The translations under genes were made by a program, and so were the position numbers. Below are positions 35,324 through 44,047 of a DNA stretch of 64,000 bases, piece after piece (position 1 is the first letter of the stretch; each line of letters begins with the position of its first letter). The notes under the pieces were generated by a model, which was given only the letters and a program-made list of their open reading frames with translations, made no database searches and was not told the DNA's origin. The stretch comes from Desulfonema magnum. Its GTDB lineage: Bacteria; Desulfobacterota; Desulfobacteria; Desulfobacterales; 4be13. Location of the stretch: the NCBI RefSeq assembly GCF_017377395.1, contig NZ_CP061800.1, positions 7,859,001-7,923,000 of the forward strand. Direction: 5' to 3'.

Positions 35324-36298
35324 TCAGACTTGCGGAGTTTCTGAAACTTCGCAAGTCTCCTCAGGTTCTCCAAAACCATCCACGCACGCGAACCACTGAT
35401 TATCATCCAACAAATGCGGATCAATGTGGTGCATTCCCAGCTTATTCCAGCCTGCTCCGCTTGCCGTGATTATCGGAATTTCGCCGCATGCCTGTTCTTC
35501 TTTGTAGCTCGTGGTTGTCAGTTCTGTTATTCTGAATGCCCAGACCTGCCTGCCGTAATGGGGATAGGCATCCTGGGTATATCGGATAATTTGGTTATCG
35601 AATGTTATGACTCTTCCTCCGGGCCTTGCGATGCTCGGATTTTTCTTTATAACGGGACTTTTCGGATGTTCGGTCCAGGCATCCAGCAAACTGTTCGCGT
35701 AATAAAGCCGAAGCGTGCTGTGACCTGACTCTGTAAACATCCACCAGTGACCATTATATTGAAACACAGAGGAATCCGCGTAACGCTTCTTTTTTATCAA
35801 TGTTTTCTCAAAAACCCATTTTGTAGGAAAATCAGTTGCCTTATATAATCGGACAGACCTGAGCTTGCGGGTTTCAGGAATCAGATAATATTCGTTTTCC
35901 CATTTGAAAACATAAGGGTAGGACAGATGAAACGGCTCATCAAGAATGATTTTTTCATATTTCCAATGAAACCCGTCTTTGCTTGTGGCTAATCCTATTT
36001 TTCCCTTGTTCTCTTCCCCCGCGTTCAACACTTCTGTTTCAAAAAACATATGCCATGTTGAATCTGCTTTTATCATAAAGGGATCAGCAACAAAGTTCGC
36101 TGAGGCATCTGTGACATCCTTTGCTGTCAGCACCGGATTTACGATGGTTTCCGGGGAATTTAAGCGAAGAGGAGATGTACCCGCATAAACTCCTATGGAC
36201 CATTTACCAGCCGGAGTTTCATCACTATCGGAATTATCACGGCGGTTTGTTAAGAATTGACTGATTTTTTTAAAAAGAGCTTTTGACAATTTACGCAC
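35324..36298 (-). CDS. Glucosamine inositolphosphorylceramide transferase-like beta-propeller protein
   Basis: This 324-residue protein resembles the GINT1 N-terminal-like, five-bladed beta-propeller family. Repeated blades are visible: VADPFMIKADSTWHMFFE, SYPYVFKWENEYYLIPE and DSSVFQYNGHWWMFTES. Bacterial members usually occur in polysaccharide gene clusters, as here beside a GT4 enzyme. The last ten residues (ETCEVSETPQ) are encoded by a palindrome at 35330-35357, so the natural C-terminus may have been altered. Confidence 0.78.
   Translation of the reverse strand: MRKLSKALFKKISQFLTNRRDNSDSDETPAGKWSIGVYAGTSPLRLNSPETIVNPVLTAKDVTDASANFVADPFMIKADSTWHMFFETEVLNAGEENKGKIGLATSKDGFHWKYEKIILDEPFHLSYPYVFKWENEYYLIPETRKLRSVRLYKATDFPTKWVFEKTLIKKKRYADSSVFQYNGHWWMFTESGHSTLRLYYANSLLDAWTEHPKSPVIKKNPSIARPGGRVITFDNQIIRYTQDAYPHYGRQVWAFRITELTTTSYKEEQACGEIPIITASGAGWNKLGMHHIDPHLLDDNQWFACVDGFGEPEETCEVSETPQV
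35330..35357. repeat. Palindrome overlapping the end of the beta-propeller gene
   Basis: AGACTTGCGGAGTTTC and GAAACTTCGCAAGTCT face each other. Layout is the same as the terminator-like palindrome at 25520-25552, so this is probably the terminator of the gene in which it lies. Confidence 0.7.
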
Positions 36299-36345
36299 CT
36301 GTCTTTTGCCTGTTCACAATCAGAGCAGGCTGTTCAATGTTCAAG

Positions 36346-37194
36346 TTAAATAAAAAGAGATAAACCTAGCTTTAAACTGGTCCATTTTGAAGGGATGGGA
36401 GTAATTCCGTATTTATAAACCGCCCATCGTTGCTTATGAATGGCATCTTCACTGATTTTAAATCGTTCTTTATCTTTATATCGGGAAAAATGGTAAAAGC
36501 CGCCTTCTTTTTTATTCCCTTTGTGATCCCAAACAGTGACGCTGCCATTGTTCCATACGGCAAATGTTCTTCTGTAACTGAAACCGGAAGTCCTGGTCGG
36601 TTGTATGGGATCTGAATGACAAAAAACAGGTTTGTCTTCAGATACAATATTCATCAGTTCTTCAGATTCGTTAAAACTGTTATGTTCCTGCGCCTCAAAA
36701 TGACATTTTATTTTATCAGATTCAAGTAAAAACTTCATGCTGGAACGGTCTGTCAGGGTGAAGGGGCCGCAGGGTTGGTTGTTGTCGCCGCTGATTATGG
36801 AATAACGCTTCATGTCGGACGGAAGAAAGCGATTCAGCCGACCATAAATCATGTCCATATCGGTATATCCGATGAAATCAAAATCATCAAGCGGCTCCTT
36901 ATGCCGCCTTAAAAAATAGAACATGATACGATAATCGCAAATCTTTCTGAGATACTGCCCGGGAAGTCTGATATTAAGGATATTCTGAAAATCAGCCATC
37001 ATTTCATCAAACTGATAAGGGATCACACTTACGGCTTTGTTCACCGCATACCCGGTGTCTGTCTGATCATTATAGACAAACCAGTGAAAGTTTTGGTGAT
37101 TTATTTCACACGATTTGGCCCAGAAGCTGAAATATGGCGGCAGCTTGCCAAAAAACGGAACCAGAAAGGCACTTTTTATGTTGTCAGATGTCAT
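36346..37194 (-). CDS. DUF6625-like putative glycosyltransferase
   Basis: This 282-residue protein starts with FLVPFFGKLPPYFSFWAKSC and has a DMDMIYGRL segment near residue 112 that could be the metal-binding DxD motif of a GT-A enzyme. The FGKxPxxFxxxxxSC opening is characteristic of DUF6625 proteins, which are found in polysaccharide loci. It lies 47 bp upstream of the beta-propeller gene on the same strand and probably shares its transcript. Donor and acceptor are unknown. Confidence 0.72.
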   Translation of the reverse strand: MTSDNIKSAFLVPFFGKLPPYFSFWAKSCEINHQNFHWFVYNDQTDTGYAVNKAVSVIPYQFDEMMADFQNILNIRLPGQYLRKICDYRIMFYFLRRHKEPLDDFDFIGYTDMDMIYGRLNRFLPSDMKRYSIISGDNNQPCGPFTLTDRSSMKFLLESDKIKCHFEAQEHNSFNESEELMNIVSEDKPVFCHSDPIQPTRTSGFSYRRTFAVWNNGSVTVWDHKGNKKEGGFYHFSRYKDKERFKISEDAIHKQRWAVYKYGITPIPSKWTSLKLGLSLFI

Positions 37195-37377
37195 AAAGTG
37201 TTAGGTGTTAGGTGTTAAGTATTAGGTGTTAGGTGTTAGGAAAAAATTCTGAAACTTTCATGCTTCGTTGTTAGCCTCGATAATGATCGTTTAAGATAAT
37301 CTTCGCCAGCATCCAGAAGAAGAGATTGAAAATTCCTCTTTTTATAATCTTGTTGGTAATGTTTTAAAAGTGGGTAT
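37195..37377. repeat. GTGTTAGG tract and short gap
   Basis: Tandem GTGTTAGGTGTTAAG words at 37198-37240, then an ACTTTCATGCTTCGTTGTTAG segment related to repeats near 52200. No gene is visible. Confidence 0.65.
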
Positions 37378-38175
37378 CTACTGAATTTTCAATAAATCAC
37401 CGCATACATCCTGGGCAGCCACCGTGATCCGGGCATGACTTTGGTTCATTGCCTGGCTGACAGTGTCCAATGCTTTCTGAGGGGTGTTGTTGGTTTCACT
37501 CAGATGAGCCAGAATCACATGGGAAAGTCCCTCGTGCCTGACTTCGTTTAAAAGGTCTTTGGATTCCTCATTGGAAAGATGCCCGAGTCTTGATCTGACC
37601 CGCTGCTTTAAGTGCCACGGATAAGGGCCGTTCATCAGCATCTCAGGATCATGATTGGCTTCGAGGATCAGAAGCGAACAGTCTTTGAGATGCGTTTTGA
37701 CCATTGCTGTTGCAATTCCGAGATCCGTGGCAATTCCGATTTTGGTCCCGTTCTGGCTTACAGTAAAACCGGCCGGGTCTTCCGCATCATGGGATATGGA
37801 AAACGGATGTATGTTTAATGTTTTGATTTTAAAACCCGAACCGCATTCAAAATGTCTGATATCCTCAACGGTTCCGAGATGTGACGCGGCAGCTATATTT
37901 GTTTGGGGACTGATGTAAACCGGCAGATGAAAACGGCGTGAAAGAATGCCCGCTCCCCGGACATGGTCTGAGTGTTCATGGGACACAAGAATGGCGTCAA
38001 GGTCTTTGGCACAAAGCCCTTTTGATGCCATCCGGCGTTCAATTTCAATCCCTGAAAGGCCCGCGTCAATCAGCACGGATGTGGAACCGTCAGAGATAAA
38101 TATGGAATTTCCTTTGCTGCCGCTTGCCAGCATACATACGGACATACCGTCATCGGGTTGGTTGGTAAATGGCAT
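37378..38175 (-). CDS. MBL-fold metallohydrolase, YycJ/VicX-like
   Basis: This 265-residue metallo-beta-lactamase-fold protein has the metal site SHEHSDHVRG near residue 65 and later His/Asp residues at FSISHDAEDP, ATDLG and EANHD. The opening CMLASGSKGNSIFISDG is typical of the YycJ/VicX-like group, thought to act on DNA or phosphodiesters. The first ATG has no clear ribosome site; Met11 (38145, MSVCMLASGS) fits the family start better. Confidence 0.9.
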   Translation of the reverse strand: MPFTNQPDDGMSVCMLASGSKGNSIFISDGSTSVLIDAGLSGIEIERRMASKGLCAKDLDAILVSHEHSDHVRGAGILSRRFHLPVYISPQTNIAAASHLGTVEDIRHFECGSGFKIKTLNIHPFSISHDAEDPAGFTVSQNGTKIGIATDLGIATAMVKTHLKDCSLLILEANHDPEMLMNGPYPWHLKQRVRSRLGHLSNEESKDLLNEVRHEGLSHVILAHLSETNNTPQKALDTVSQAMNQSHARITVAAQDVCGDLLKIQ

Positions 38176-38554
38176 ATTTTTAGCTGTTAAGTGTTAGGTG
38201 TTAGGTGTTAAGTGTTAGGTGTTAGGTGTTAAGTGTTAGGTGTTAGGTGTTAGGTTGTCAGTATATCATCATGACCGGGGGATTATCCCAATCATGGGCG
38301 TTTAATCACCTGATAAGAGTTCAGGTACTCGGTAATAACTCATTATCCAAATTTTTGATATTTGCCCAATAAACATGCTTTAAAACATAATTTCTTGGAT
38401 GATGAGTATTCTCCGAGTACCTAAGTACTCCCCAAAAGGCGTTATAATCAGAAAAATGTTTCGGACGGAGTTACAAACCCCGTCCGCTAATGTCCGGTAA
38501 CTGTCCGATAAAAGGCAGGCTATATCCAGAGTTGGAATCCTGCCACGATTTTTT
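38176..38554. repeat. Repeat-rich gap between MBL hydrolase and fumarase
   Basis: It contains a GTGTTAGG tract (38185-38255), a 98-bp hairpin element bounded by GGTACTCGG (38324) and CCGAGTACC (ending 38421), a GCGTTATAATCAG end (about 38439-38451), and a CGGACGGAGTTACAAACCCC palindrome (38462-38486). No gene is visible. Confidence 0.75.
38324..38421. mobile_element. 98-bp hairpin element with GGTACTCGG ends
   Basis: The left arm begins GGTACTCGGTAATAACTCAT and the right arm reverse-complements to GGTACTCGGAGAATACTCAT, continuing as ATCCAA in both. It is a short non-coding inverted repeat, probably a MITE or REP unit. Confidence 0.65.
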
Positions 38555-39955
38555 TTATTTTTTCCGGATTCCCGGCCTGACCATTTCTTCAGGTCTTACA
38601 AGCTTCTCAAACTCATCTTGGGTCACATATCCCAGACCCAGGGCAGCTTCTTTTAAACTTGTTTTGTTTTCAAAAGCGTGATGCGCCACCCGGGCCGCTT
38701 TATCATAACCGATATGCGGGCCCAGCGCCGTGACCAGCATCAGCGAATTCCGCATGAGTTCGTCTGTCCGTTCTCTGTTCGCCTGAATTCCCTTCACAAG
38801 ATTATTTGTAAAGCTTTGAACCGCGTCAGACAACAGTCTCACGGACTGGAGCAGACTGTAAATCATAACAGGCTTATACACATTCAGTTCAAAATTTCCC
38901 TGAGACCCTGCAAAACCCACGGTCACATCGTTTCCGATCACCCGGGTGACCACCATTGTCATTGCCTCGCACTGGGTCGGATTCACCTTCCCCGGCATGA
39001 TGGAACTCCCTGGCTCATTCGCAGGAATTGTCAGTTCTCCGATACCGCATCGGGGGCCGGAAGCCAGCCATCGGATGTCATTGGCGATTTTCATAAGACT
39101 GCATGCGATGGTTTTCATCACACCGCTTGCCTCCACAATGGCATCGTGGGCCGCCAGTCCCTCAAATTTATTATCTGCCGCTTCAAACGGAAGACGCGAA
39201 ATCTCCGCAATTTTTTTTGCAGCCAACACATCATAGCCCCGGGGCGTGTTCAGACCTGTTCCCACGGCAGTACCGCCGATGGGAAGTCTGTAAAGATTCT
39301 TTAGACAACTCTCAGCCCTCGCCACGCCCAGTTCGGTCTGCTTGGCATAGCCTGAAAATTCCTGGCCCAACGTCAGCGGCACCGCGTCCTGAAGATGTGT
39401 TCTCCCAATCTTCACGATATCTCTGAATTCTTCGACCTTTCTGTCCAATTCATCTTTCAAATCCGAGAGAGCCGGAATCAGCCGGTGACACACAGAATCA
39501 GCCGCGGCAATGTGCATGGCTGTCGGAAATGCGTCATTAGATGACTGAGACATATTCACATGGTCGTTCGGATGGACAGGATATTTGCTCCCGAGCTGAC
39601 CCCCGGCCATTTCTATTGCCCGGTTTGAAATCACTTCGTTGGCGTTCATATTCGTCTGAGTACCGCTTCCTGTCTGCCATACCCCGAGGGGAAAATGACC
39701 GAAGAGCCTGCCCTCAGTCACTTCATCGGCTGCTTTGACAATCAAATCTCCCGCACTTCGGTCCAGAACACCCAGTTCCATGTTCGCCAGCGCGCATCCT
39801 TTTTTTAACACCCCAAAAGCAATGATGACCTCCTCCGGCATTCGTTCCTCACCGATCCTGAAATTCTCCAATGATCGCTGGGTCTGGGCCCCCCAGTACC
39901 GATCTTCCGGCACTTTGACGCTGCCCATAGAATCTGTTTCAATCCTTAATCCCAT
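38555..39955 (-). CDS. fumC: Class II fumarate hydratase
   Basis: This 466-residue enzyme interconverts fumarate and malate in the citric acid cycle. The fumarase/aspartase signature GSSIMPGKVNPTQ is near residue 318, with SGTQTNMNANEVISNRA near 97 and HPNDHVNMSQSSND near 128. The opening RIETDSMGSVKVPEDRYWGAQTQ (written in part: MGSVKVPEDRYWGAQTQ) and full length favour class II fumarase over aspartate ammonia-lyase. AAGGA lies upstream of the ATG. It stands alone. Confidence 0.95.
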   Translation of the reverse strand: MGLRIETDSMGSVKVPEDRYWGAQTQRSLENFRIGEERMPEEVIIAFGVLKKGCALANMELGVLDRSAGDLIVKAADEVTEGRLFGHFPLGVWQTGSGTQTNMNANEVISNRAIEMAGGQLGSKYPVHPNDHVNMSQSSNDAFPTAMHIAAADSVCHRLIPALSDLKDELDRKVEEFRDIVKIGRTHLQDAVPLTLGQEFSGYAKQTELGVARAESCLKNLYRLPIGGTAVGTGLNTPRGYDVLAAKKIAEISRLPFEAADNKFEGLAAHDAIVEASGVMKTIACSLMKIANDIRWLASGPRCGIGELTIPANEPGSSIMPGKVNPTQCEAMTMVVTRVIGNDVTVGFAGSQGNFELNVYKPVMIYSLLQSVRLLSDAVQSFTNNLVKGIQANRERTDELMRNSLMLVTALGPHIGYDKAARVAHHAFENKTSLKEAALGLGYVTQDEFEKLVRPEEMVRPGIRKK

Positions 39956-39992
39956 TGATTTGTCCTTTTTTTTTCGAGTTTTCAGTTTCAGA

Positions 39993-40304
39993 TCACCTTT
40001 TTGATATGGTAAAAATTGTATCCAGCTTCAGAACACCGAACAGCTCATAAACCGTCTCTGACACATTTTCAATTTTTATTCTTCCTCCGTTTAAGGCCAA
40101 GTCTTTATAAAACAGCAACAGCTTGCCAATGCCGGCGCTGCCGATATGACTGACATTTTTAAAATCAAACGTTACTTCCCTGAGAGATGGGATATGCAGC
40201 TCTCGAAAACGCTGTTTGAGGTCTTCAGCCCCGGGTTCGTCAATATCCCCCCTGATCTCGAAACAGGCCAGTTGTCTATCCTGTGTGACATTTAGTTCCA
40301 TCAT
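39993..40304 (-). CDS. STAS-domain anti-sigma factor antagonist
   Basis: This 103-residue STAS protein resembles SpoIIAA/RsbV antagonists; the phosphorylatable serine would be in HIGSAGIGKLL near residue 49. In partner-switching systems, the unphosphorylated form binds an anti-sigma kinase and a PP2C phosphatase restores it. The upstream gene, 58 bp away, supplies both a SpoIIE-type phosphatase and a HATPase domain, so the two likely form a module. No sigma factor is nearby. The start has GAGGAAA upstream. Confidence 0.9.
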   Translation of the reverse strand: MMELNVTQDRQLACFEIRGDIDEPGAEDLKQRFRELHIPSLREVTFDFKNVSHIGSAGIGKLLLFYKDLALNGGRIKIENVSETVYELFGVLKLDTIFTISKR

Positions 40305-40362
40305 GATATTTCCTCACTTTCATTAAAATAAGAGAGAAACCAAAGTTTAAAACGGGTTTCGC

Positions 40363-42183
40363 TCAGACTTCTCTGCTGTATGTTCCCCATAACTTCATCA
40401 ATTTCCTTGCTCTTGCTGAGTTCCTCTTCTCCCTGGGAACAGGATATCTTCTGAAAGACGTGATCAGATGGCTGCCCCCGTTTTTCCAACTCACATGACT
40501 GGCAAAATGCTGAATAAGAAATATGCCTCTTCCGCATGGCTTTGTCAGGTTATCATCTGATCTCGGATCAGGGACAGACTGATAATCAAATCCCTTTCCC
40601 TCATCAATAACCTCAAGATGAAAATCGTTTCTGAAACGCCAGCGAACAGTTATGGATTTATCAGGGTCCCGATGATTGCCGTGTATCCATGCGTTCAGCA
40701 ATATCTCTTCTAACACAATACGAAGGCACGGATCAGGAGACTCATATCCCCGCTGATGCCATTCGGATTCAAATTTTTCATATAAGTCAATAACAAGTTT
40801 GGCTATTTCTTCAGAATGCCTCGGTTTCCAAACGCTTTCACAATAGTTTTTCTGATTCTCAATTTCCATGCAAAGAATTGTAATATCATCGGCCGAGGTG
40901 TTTTTTGCCTCATTCTTATAGGTCCGAGGCATCACTTCCTCCTCGCTTATTTTTGAAATACGGCTCAGAATTTCATTCATTATATCGGAGACTGCCAGTT
41001 CCTCCGTGTGTACCTCTTGCCGAGGCTGGCTGATAATTTCTCGGACAAGTCCTTTCAATTCATCTGATGTTATCATTTTTTTGCGTTTTTTCAAAGGCAT
41101 TTCCGTCAGCCCGTCTGTATAAAAAATCAGTTTGTCGCCCTCCCGGAGCCGGGTCTCACCCACTGCATATGTTATCCCTCCTTTTATGCCAATGGGAATG
41201 TTTGCGCCTTTTTCTCCTGGCCCCGGCAAATCCCTGATCTCACCTTCCCGAATAAGAAGAAAAGGCGGATGTCCGGTTGAAACATATTTCATGATAAGTG
41301 TTTCATGATCAATCTCAGCGCTCACTGACGTAAAAAAATCTTCCTTGCTGAAAATCTCTGAATAGCATATTTCATTATTTAATCTGGAGATAACTGCTTC
41401 CATTGTGGCTGAGGTATGATCGTTCAGGACCGCGTGATGTATCAGATCGGTGATAATACTTCTGAGTACGCAGCTCACCTCATGACCCGACTGATCTTTC
41501 AGACTGATGAATGTTTTCCCGGGTCTGCCTTGTTTGTTTGCCCCCGGGGGCCGCACAAAATAATGATCTCCCCCCTCCGCATAACAGGGGAGGGAAATCG
41601 CGTCAACGAAAAGTATCCTCCCGTTGGTAAGATCAATATAACGCGGTGCGGTACCATTTACCAGTCGTAACAGTTTCTTAGCCAGTTCTATATTAATATC
41701 CTGTTTTTTTAAGAGATGTTTAAGGGCTGCTTCAGATCGTTTCCGTTCCGAAATTTCCTGTTTCAAAACCGTGTTGAGTTCCTCAAGGTGGTCCCGGTGA
41801 AGTTTCAGATTCAGGTGGGTGCTGACTCTGGCTTTTACAATAATCGGACTGAAAGGCTTTCGGATATAATCAACCGCACCAAGTTTAAATCCTTTGGATT
41901 CCTCTTCTTCTTCGTCTATTGCTGTGATAAAGATTACCGGAATATGCCGGGTCCGCGAATTCGCTTTCAGCCTTCTGCACACCTCGTATCCGTCCATCTC
42001 AGGCATAAGAATATCCAGAAGAATCAGATCAGGAGGATTTGAGATTGCGATTTCAATGGCCTCGGGTCCGTTGGTGCTGACGCTGATATCATAATCACAC
42101 ATCAGTGTCACCTGAAGCATTTTAATATTTGCAGGCACATCATCTACGATTAATATATTTTGTCTTGGCAATTTGTTGTTCAT
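40363..42183 (-). CDS. Response regulator with SpoIIE phosphatase and RsbW-like ATPase
   Basis: The product of about 606 residues has three parts. A receiver domain (ILIVDDVPANIKMLQ; acceptor Asp in LILLDILMPEMDGYE) is followed by a short coiled coil and a PP2C/SpoIIE phosphatase domain (ENGT-like start, GGDHYF, TDGLTEM, DDITILCM). A C-terminal HATPase domain follows (EEILLNAWIHGN, DEGKGFD, GRGIFLI). It joins phosphatase and anti-sigma kinase in one chain, controlled by phosphorylation. I chose the ATG at 42183 (MNNKLPRQN) with GGAAGGAAAA upstream; the frame opens at 42252. Confidence 0.92.
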   Translation of the reverse strand: MNNKLPRQNILIVDDVPANIKMLQVTLMCDYDISVSTNGPEAIEIAISNPPDLILLDILMPEMDGYEVCRRLKANSRTRHIPVIFITAIDEEEEESKGFKLGAVDYIRKPFSPIIVKARVSTHLNLKLHRDHLEELNTVLKQEISERKRSEAALKHLLKKQDINIELAKKLLRLVNGTAPRYIDLTNGRILFVDAISLPCYAEGGDHYFVRPPGANKQGRPGKTFISLKDQSGHEVSCVLRSIITDLIHHAVLNDHTSATMEAVISRLNNEICYSEIFSKEDFFTSVSAEIDHETLIMKYVSTGHPPFLLIREGEIRDLPGPGEKGANIPIGIKGGITYAVGETRLREGDKLIFYTDGLTEMPLKKRKKMITSDELKGLVREIISQPRQEVHTEELAVSDIMNEILSRISKISEEEVMPRTYKNEAKNTSADDITILCMEIENQKNYCESVWKPRHSEEIAKLVIDLYEKFESEWHQRGYESPDPCLRIVLEEILLNAWIHGNHRDPDKSITVRWRFRNDFHLEVIDEGKGFDYQSVPDPRSDDNLTKPCGRGIFLIQHFASHVSWKNGGSHLITSFRRYPVPREKRNSARARKLMKLWGTYSREV

Positions 42184-42377
42184 TTTTCCTTCCCGCCGAA
42201 TCAAAAACATAGGGACCGGCCGCGCGTATATTCGAACAGATATCTGTTGCACTGTTGTCAGAATGTCCTGATATTTTTATCCTCCGGGGAAATAACCTGA
42301 CAGGGAGAAATTTCTCCGTTGGCGGAGACAGCCATATTTTTATTCATCTCCTCCCGGGACACTTTGCTGACAGAGAA

Positions 42378-43859
42378 TTACTGAAGATTTATCTTTTTAA
42401 CTTTGTTTTTGACGACACATGCCGAATGTTTCTGTCCGATAACAATGATCAGCAGGTCCTTTACAAAGCTTTTCATCTCCACGGCCTGGGCTGAAAGTTC
42501 TTCGGAAGCAGCCGCGGATTCCTGGGAAGCAGCAGCAACCTGTTGAGTGACGGTATCTATTTCGCTCGCAGCCAGACTGATCTGTTCGATTCCTTCAGCC
42601 TGTTCCTTGCTTGATTCCGTAATTGCAAGGGTCTTCTCACCCATGGAGGTCGCAGACTCAATAATGCCCTCAAAGTCATTATTGATACCCTTTATCGCAC
42701 GCGTCGCCTGAATGACTCGTTCTACTGTCGTATTCAGCAGTTCCTGGGTATCTTTTGCCGCATCCGTGGTTCTCATGGCCAGATTTCTGACCTCCTCGGC
42801 CACAACTGCGAAGCCTGCCCCGGCCTTGCCTGCCCGTGCGGCTTCCACTGCCGCGTTCAGGGCCAGCAAATTGGTCTGGAAAGCAATTTCGTCAATGGTT
42901 TTGACAATCTGGCTCATTCTGCCGCTGTCGGCCTCTATCCGAACCATTTCCTGTGTCAGCTTAATGAGGGATTTTAAGGACTGACCGGATTTTTTTATAT
43001 TTTCATTCATTAATTGTTCCGCGCCCCGGGTCAGTTCCGAAGTTTTTCGGGACATGGCCGTTATCTCTTCCAGTGAGGCTGAAGATTCTTCCACAGAAGC
43101 AGCCTGTTCGGCCGCGTTTTCAGACAAAGACTGACCCGATGAGGCGACCTCATCGGCCGCGGCCGCTATGTGGGAAGCGCTTTCGTTTAGTCTTCGGACA
43201 ATACGGTAAATAGGCAGGGCTATTGACCGGGATATAAAATAAGAGAAACACAGGGCAGCCACGGTAATGGCAAAAAGGACAATACCGACAGAAATGGTAA
43301 TATTTGTGATCTCATCTTCCACATCATCAACATAGATGCCGGATCCCACGGTCCATCCCCACCCGGGGTATATTTTTACATAAGAAATCTTCGGGGCCGG
43401 TTCAGACTCACCGGGCTTGGTCCAGTAATAATCCACAAAACCGGCCCCCTGGCGTTTGCAGACTTCATTCATGGACACGATGAATCGCTTGCCATTGATA
43501 TCTTTCAGCCCGGATACGTCACTGCTTTCCAGTTCGCCGTTGAAAGGGTGCATGAGCATGAGAAGTTCTGTGTTATGAATCCAGAAATATTCTTTTATTT
43601 CATAACGCATATGTCTGACCGTCTCTTTGGCCATATGTTTTGCTTTATCCTGCGAGATATTACCGGCTTCAGCCTGCTTTGCCCAGTATTCTATTACGCT
43701 GTAAGCAGATTCCACCACATTTCTTGTCTTTACACGGCTGGATTCATACATCTTTTCTCTGAACTCCGGATAAATCCATACTAACACAAGTATAAAAAAA
43801 ATGAGAATTGTGATACCTAACGCATTTATCCTTGTTGAAAGTTTATAATTGGATAGCAT
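42378..43859 (-). CDS. Methyl-accepting chemotaxis protein with Cache sensor
   Basis: This 493-residue receptor has transmembrane helix 1 (about 11-29), a periplasmic single-Cache-type domain (about 30-190, ending KIYPGWGWTVGSGIYVDD) and helix 2 (about 190-212). A short HAMP-like linker leads to the cytoplasmic signalling domain with the hairpin tip EIAFQTNLLALNAAVEAARA. Similar Cache domains bind small organic acids; the ligand here is unknown. AGGAGAATAAC precedes the ATG. No che genes are nearby, so it must signal to a kinase elsewhere. Confidence 0.95.
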   Translation of the reverse strand: MLSNYKLSTRINALGITILIFFILVLVWIYPEFREKMYESSRVKTRNVVESAYSVIEYWAKQAEAGNISQDKAKHMAKETVRHMRYEIKEYFWIHNTELLMLMHPFNGELESSDVSGLKDINGKRFIVSMNEVCKRQGAGFVDYYWTKPGESEPAPKISYVKIYPGWGWTVGSGIYVDDVEDEITNITISVGIVLFAITVAALCFSYFISRSIALPIYRIVRRLNESASHIAAAADEVASSGQSLSENAAEQAASVEESSASLEEITAMSRKTSELTRGAEQLMNENIKKSGQSLKSLIKLTQEMVRIEADSGRMSQIVKTIDEIAFQTNLLALNAAVEAARAGKAGAGFAVVAEEVRNLAMRTTDAAKDTQELLNTTVERVIQATRAIKGINNDFEGIIESATSMGEKTLAITESSKEQAEGIEQISLAASEIDTVTQQVAAASQESAAASEELSAQAVEMKSFVKDLLIIVIGQKHSACVVKNKVKKINLQ

Positions 43860-43865
43860 GTTATT

Positions 43866-43981
43866 CTCCTATGGAGTTGAAACTTGAAATTTGAAACTTG
43901 ATATCCGGAAGTTCCGAGGGTTTTCTTATGTGTGCATCTGACTGTTTCAAGTTTCAAATTTCAAATTTCAAGTTTGGAATC
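43866..43981. repeat. GAAACTTGAAATTTGAAAC inverted repeat
   Basis: GAAACTTGAAATTTGAAAC near 43872 faces TTTCAAGTTTCAAATTTCAA near 43946, between the chemoreceptor and the next gene. It may serve as a terminator, but no U-tract is clear. Confidence 0.65.
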
Positions 43982-44047
43982 TGGAGGAGGGACTGAAGGG
44001 CTGAGAGGGGATGAGAAAATTAATTTGACGCGTTCCTGTCCCTGAGC

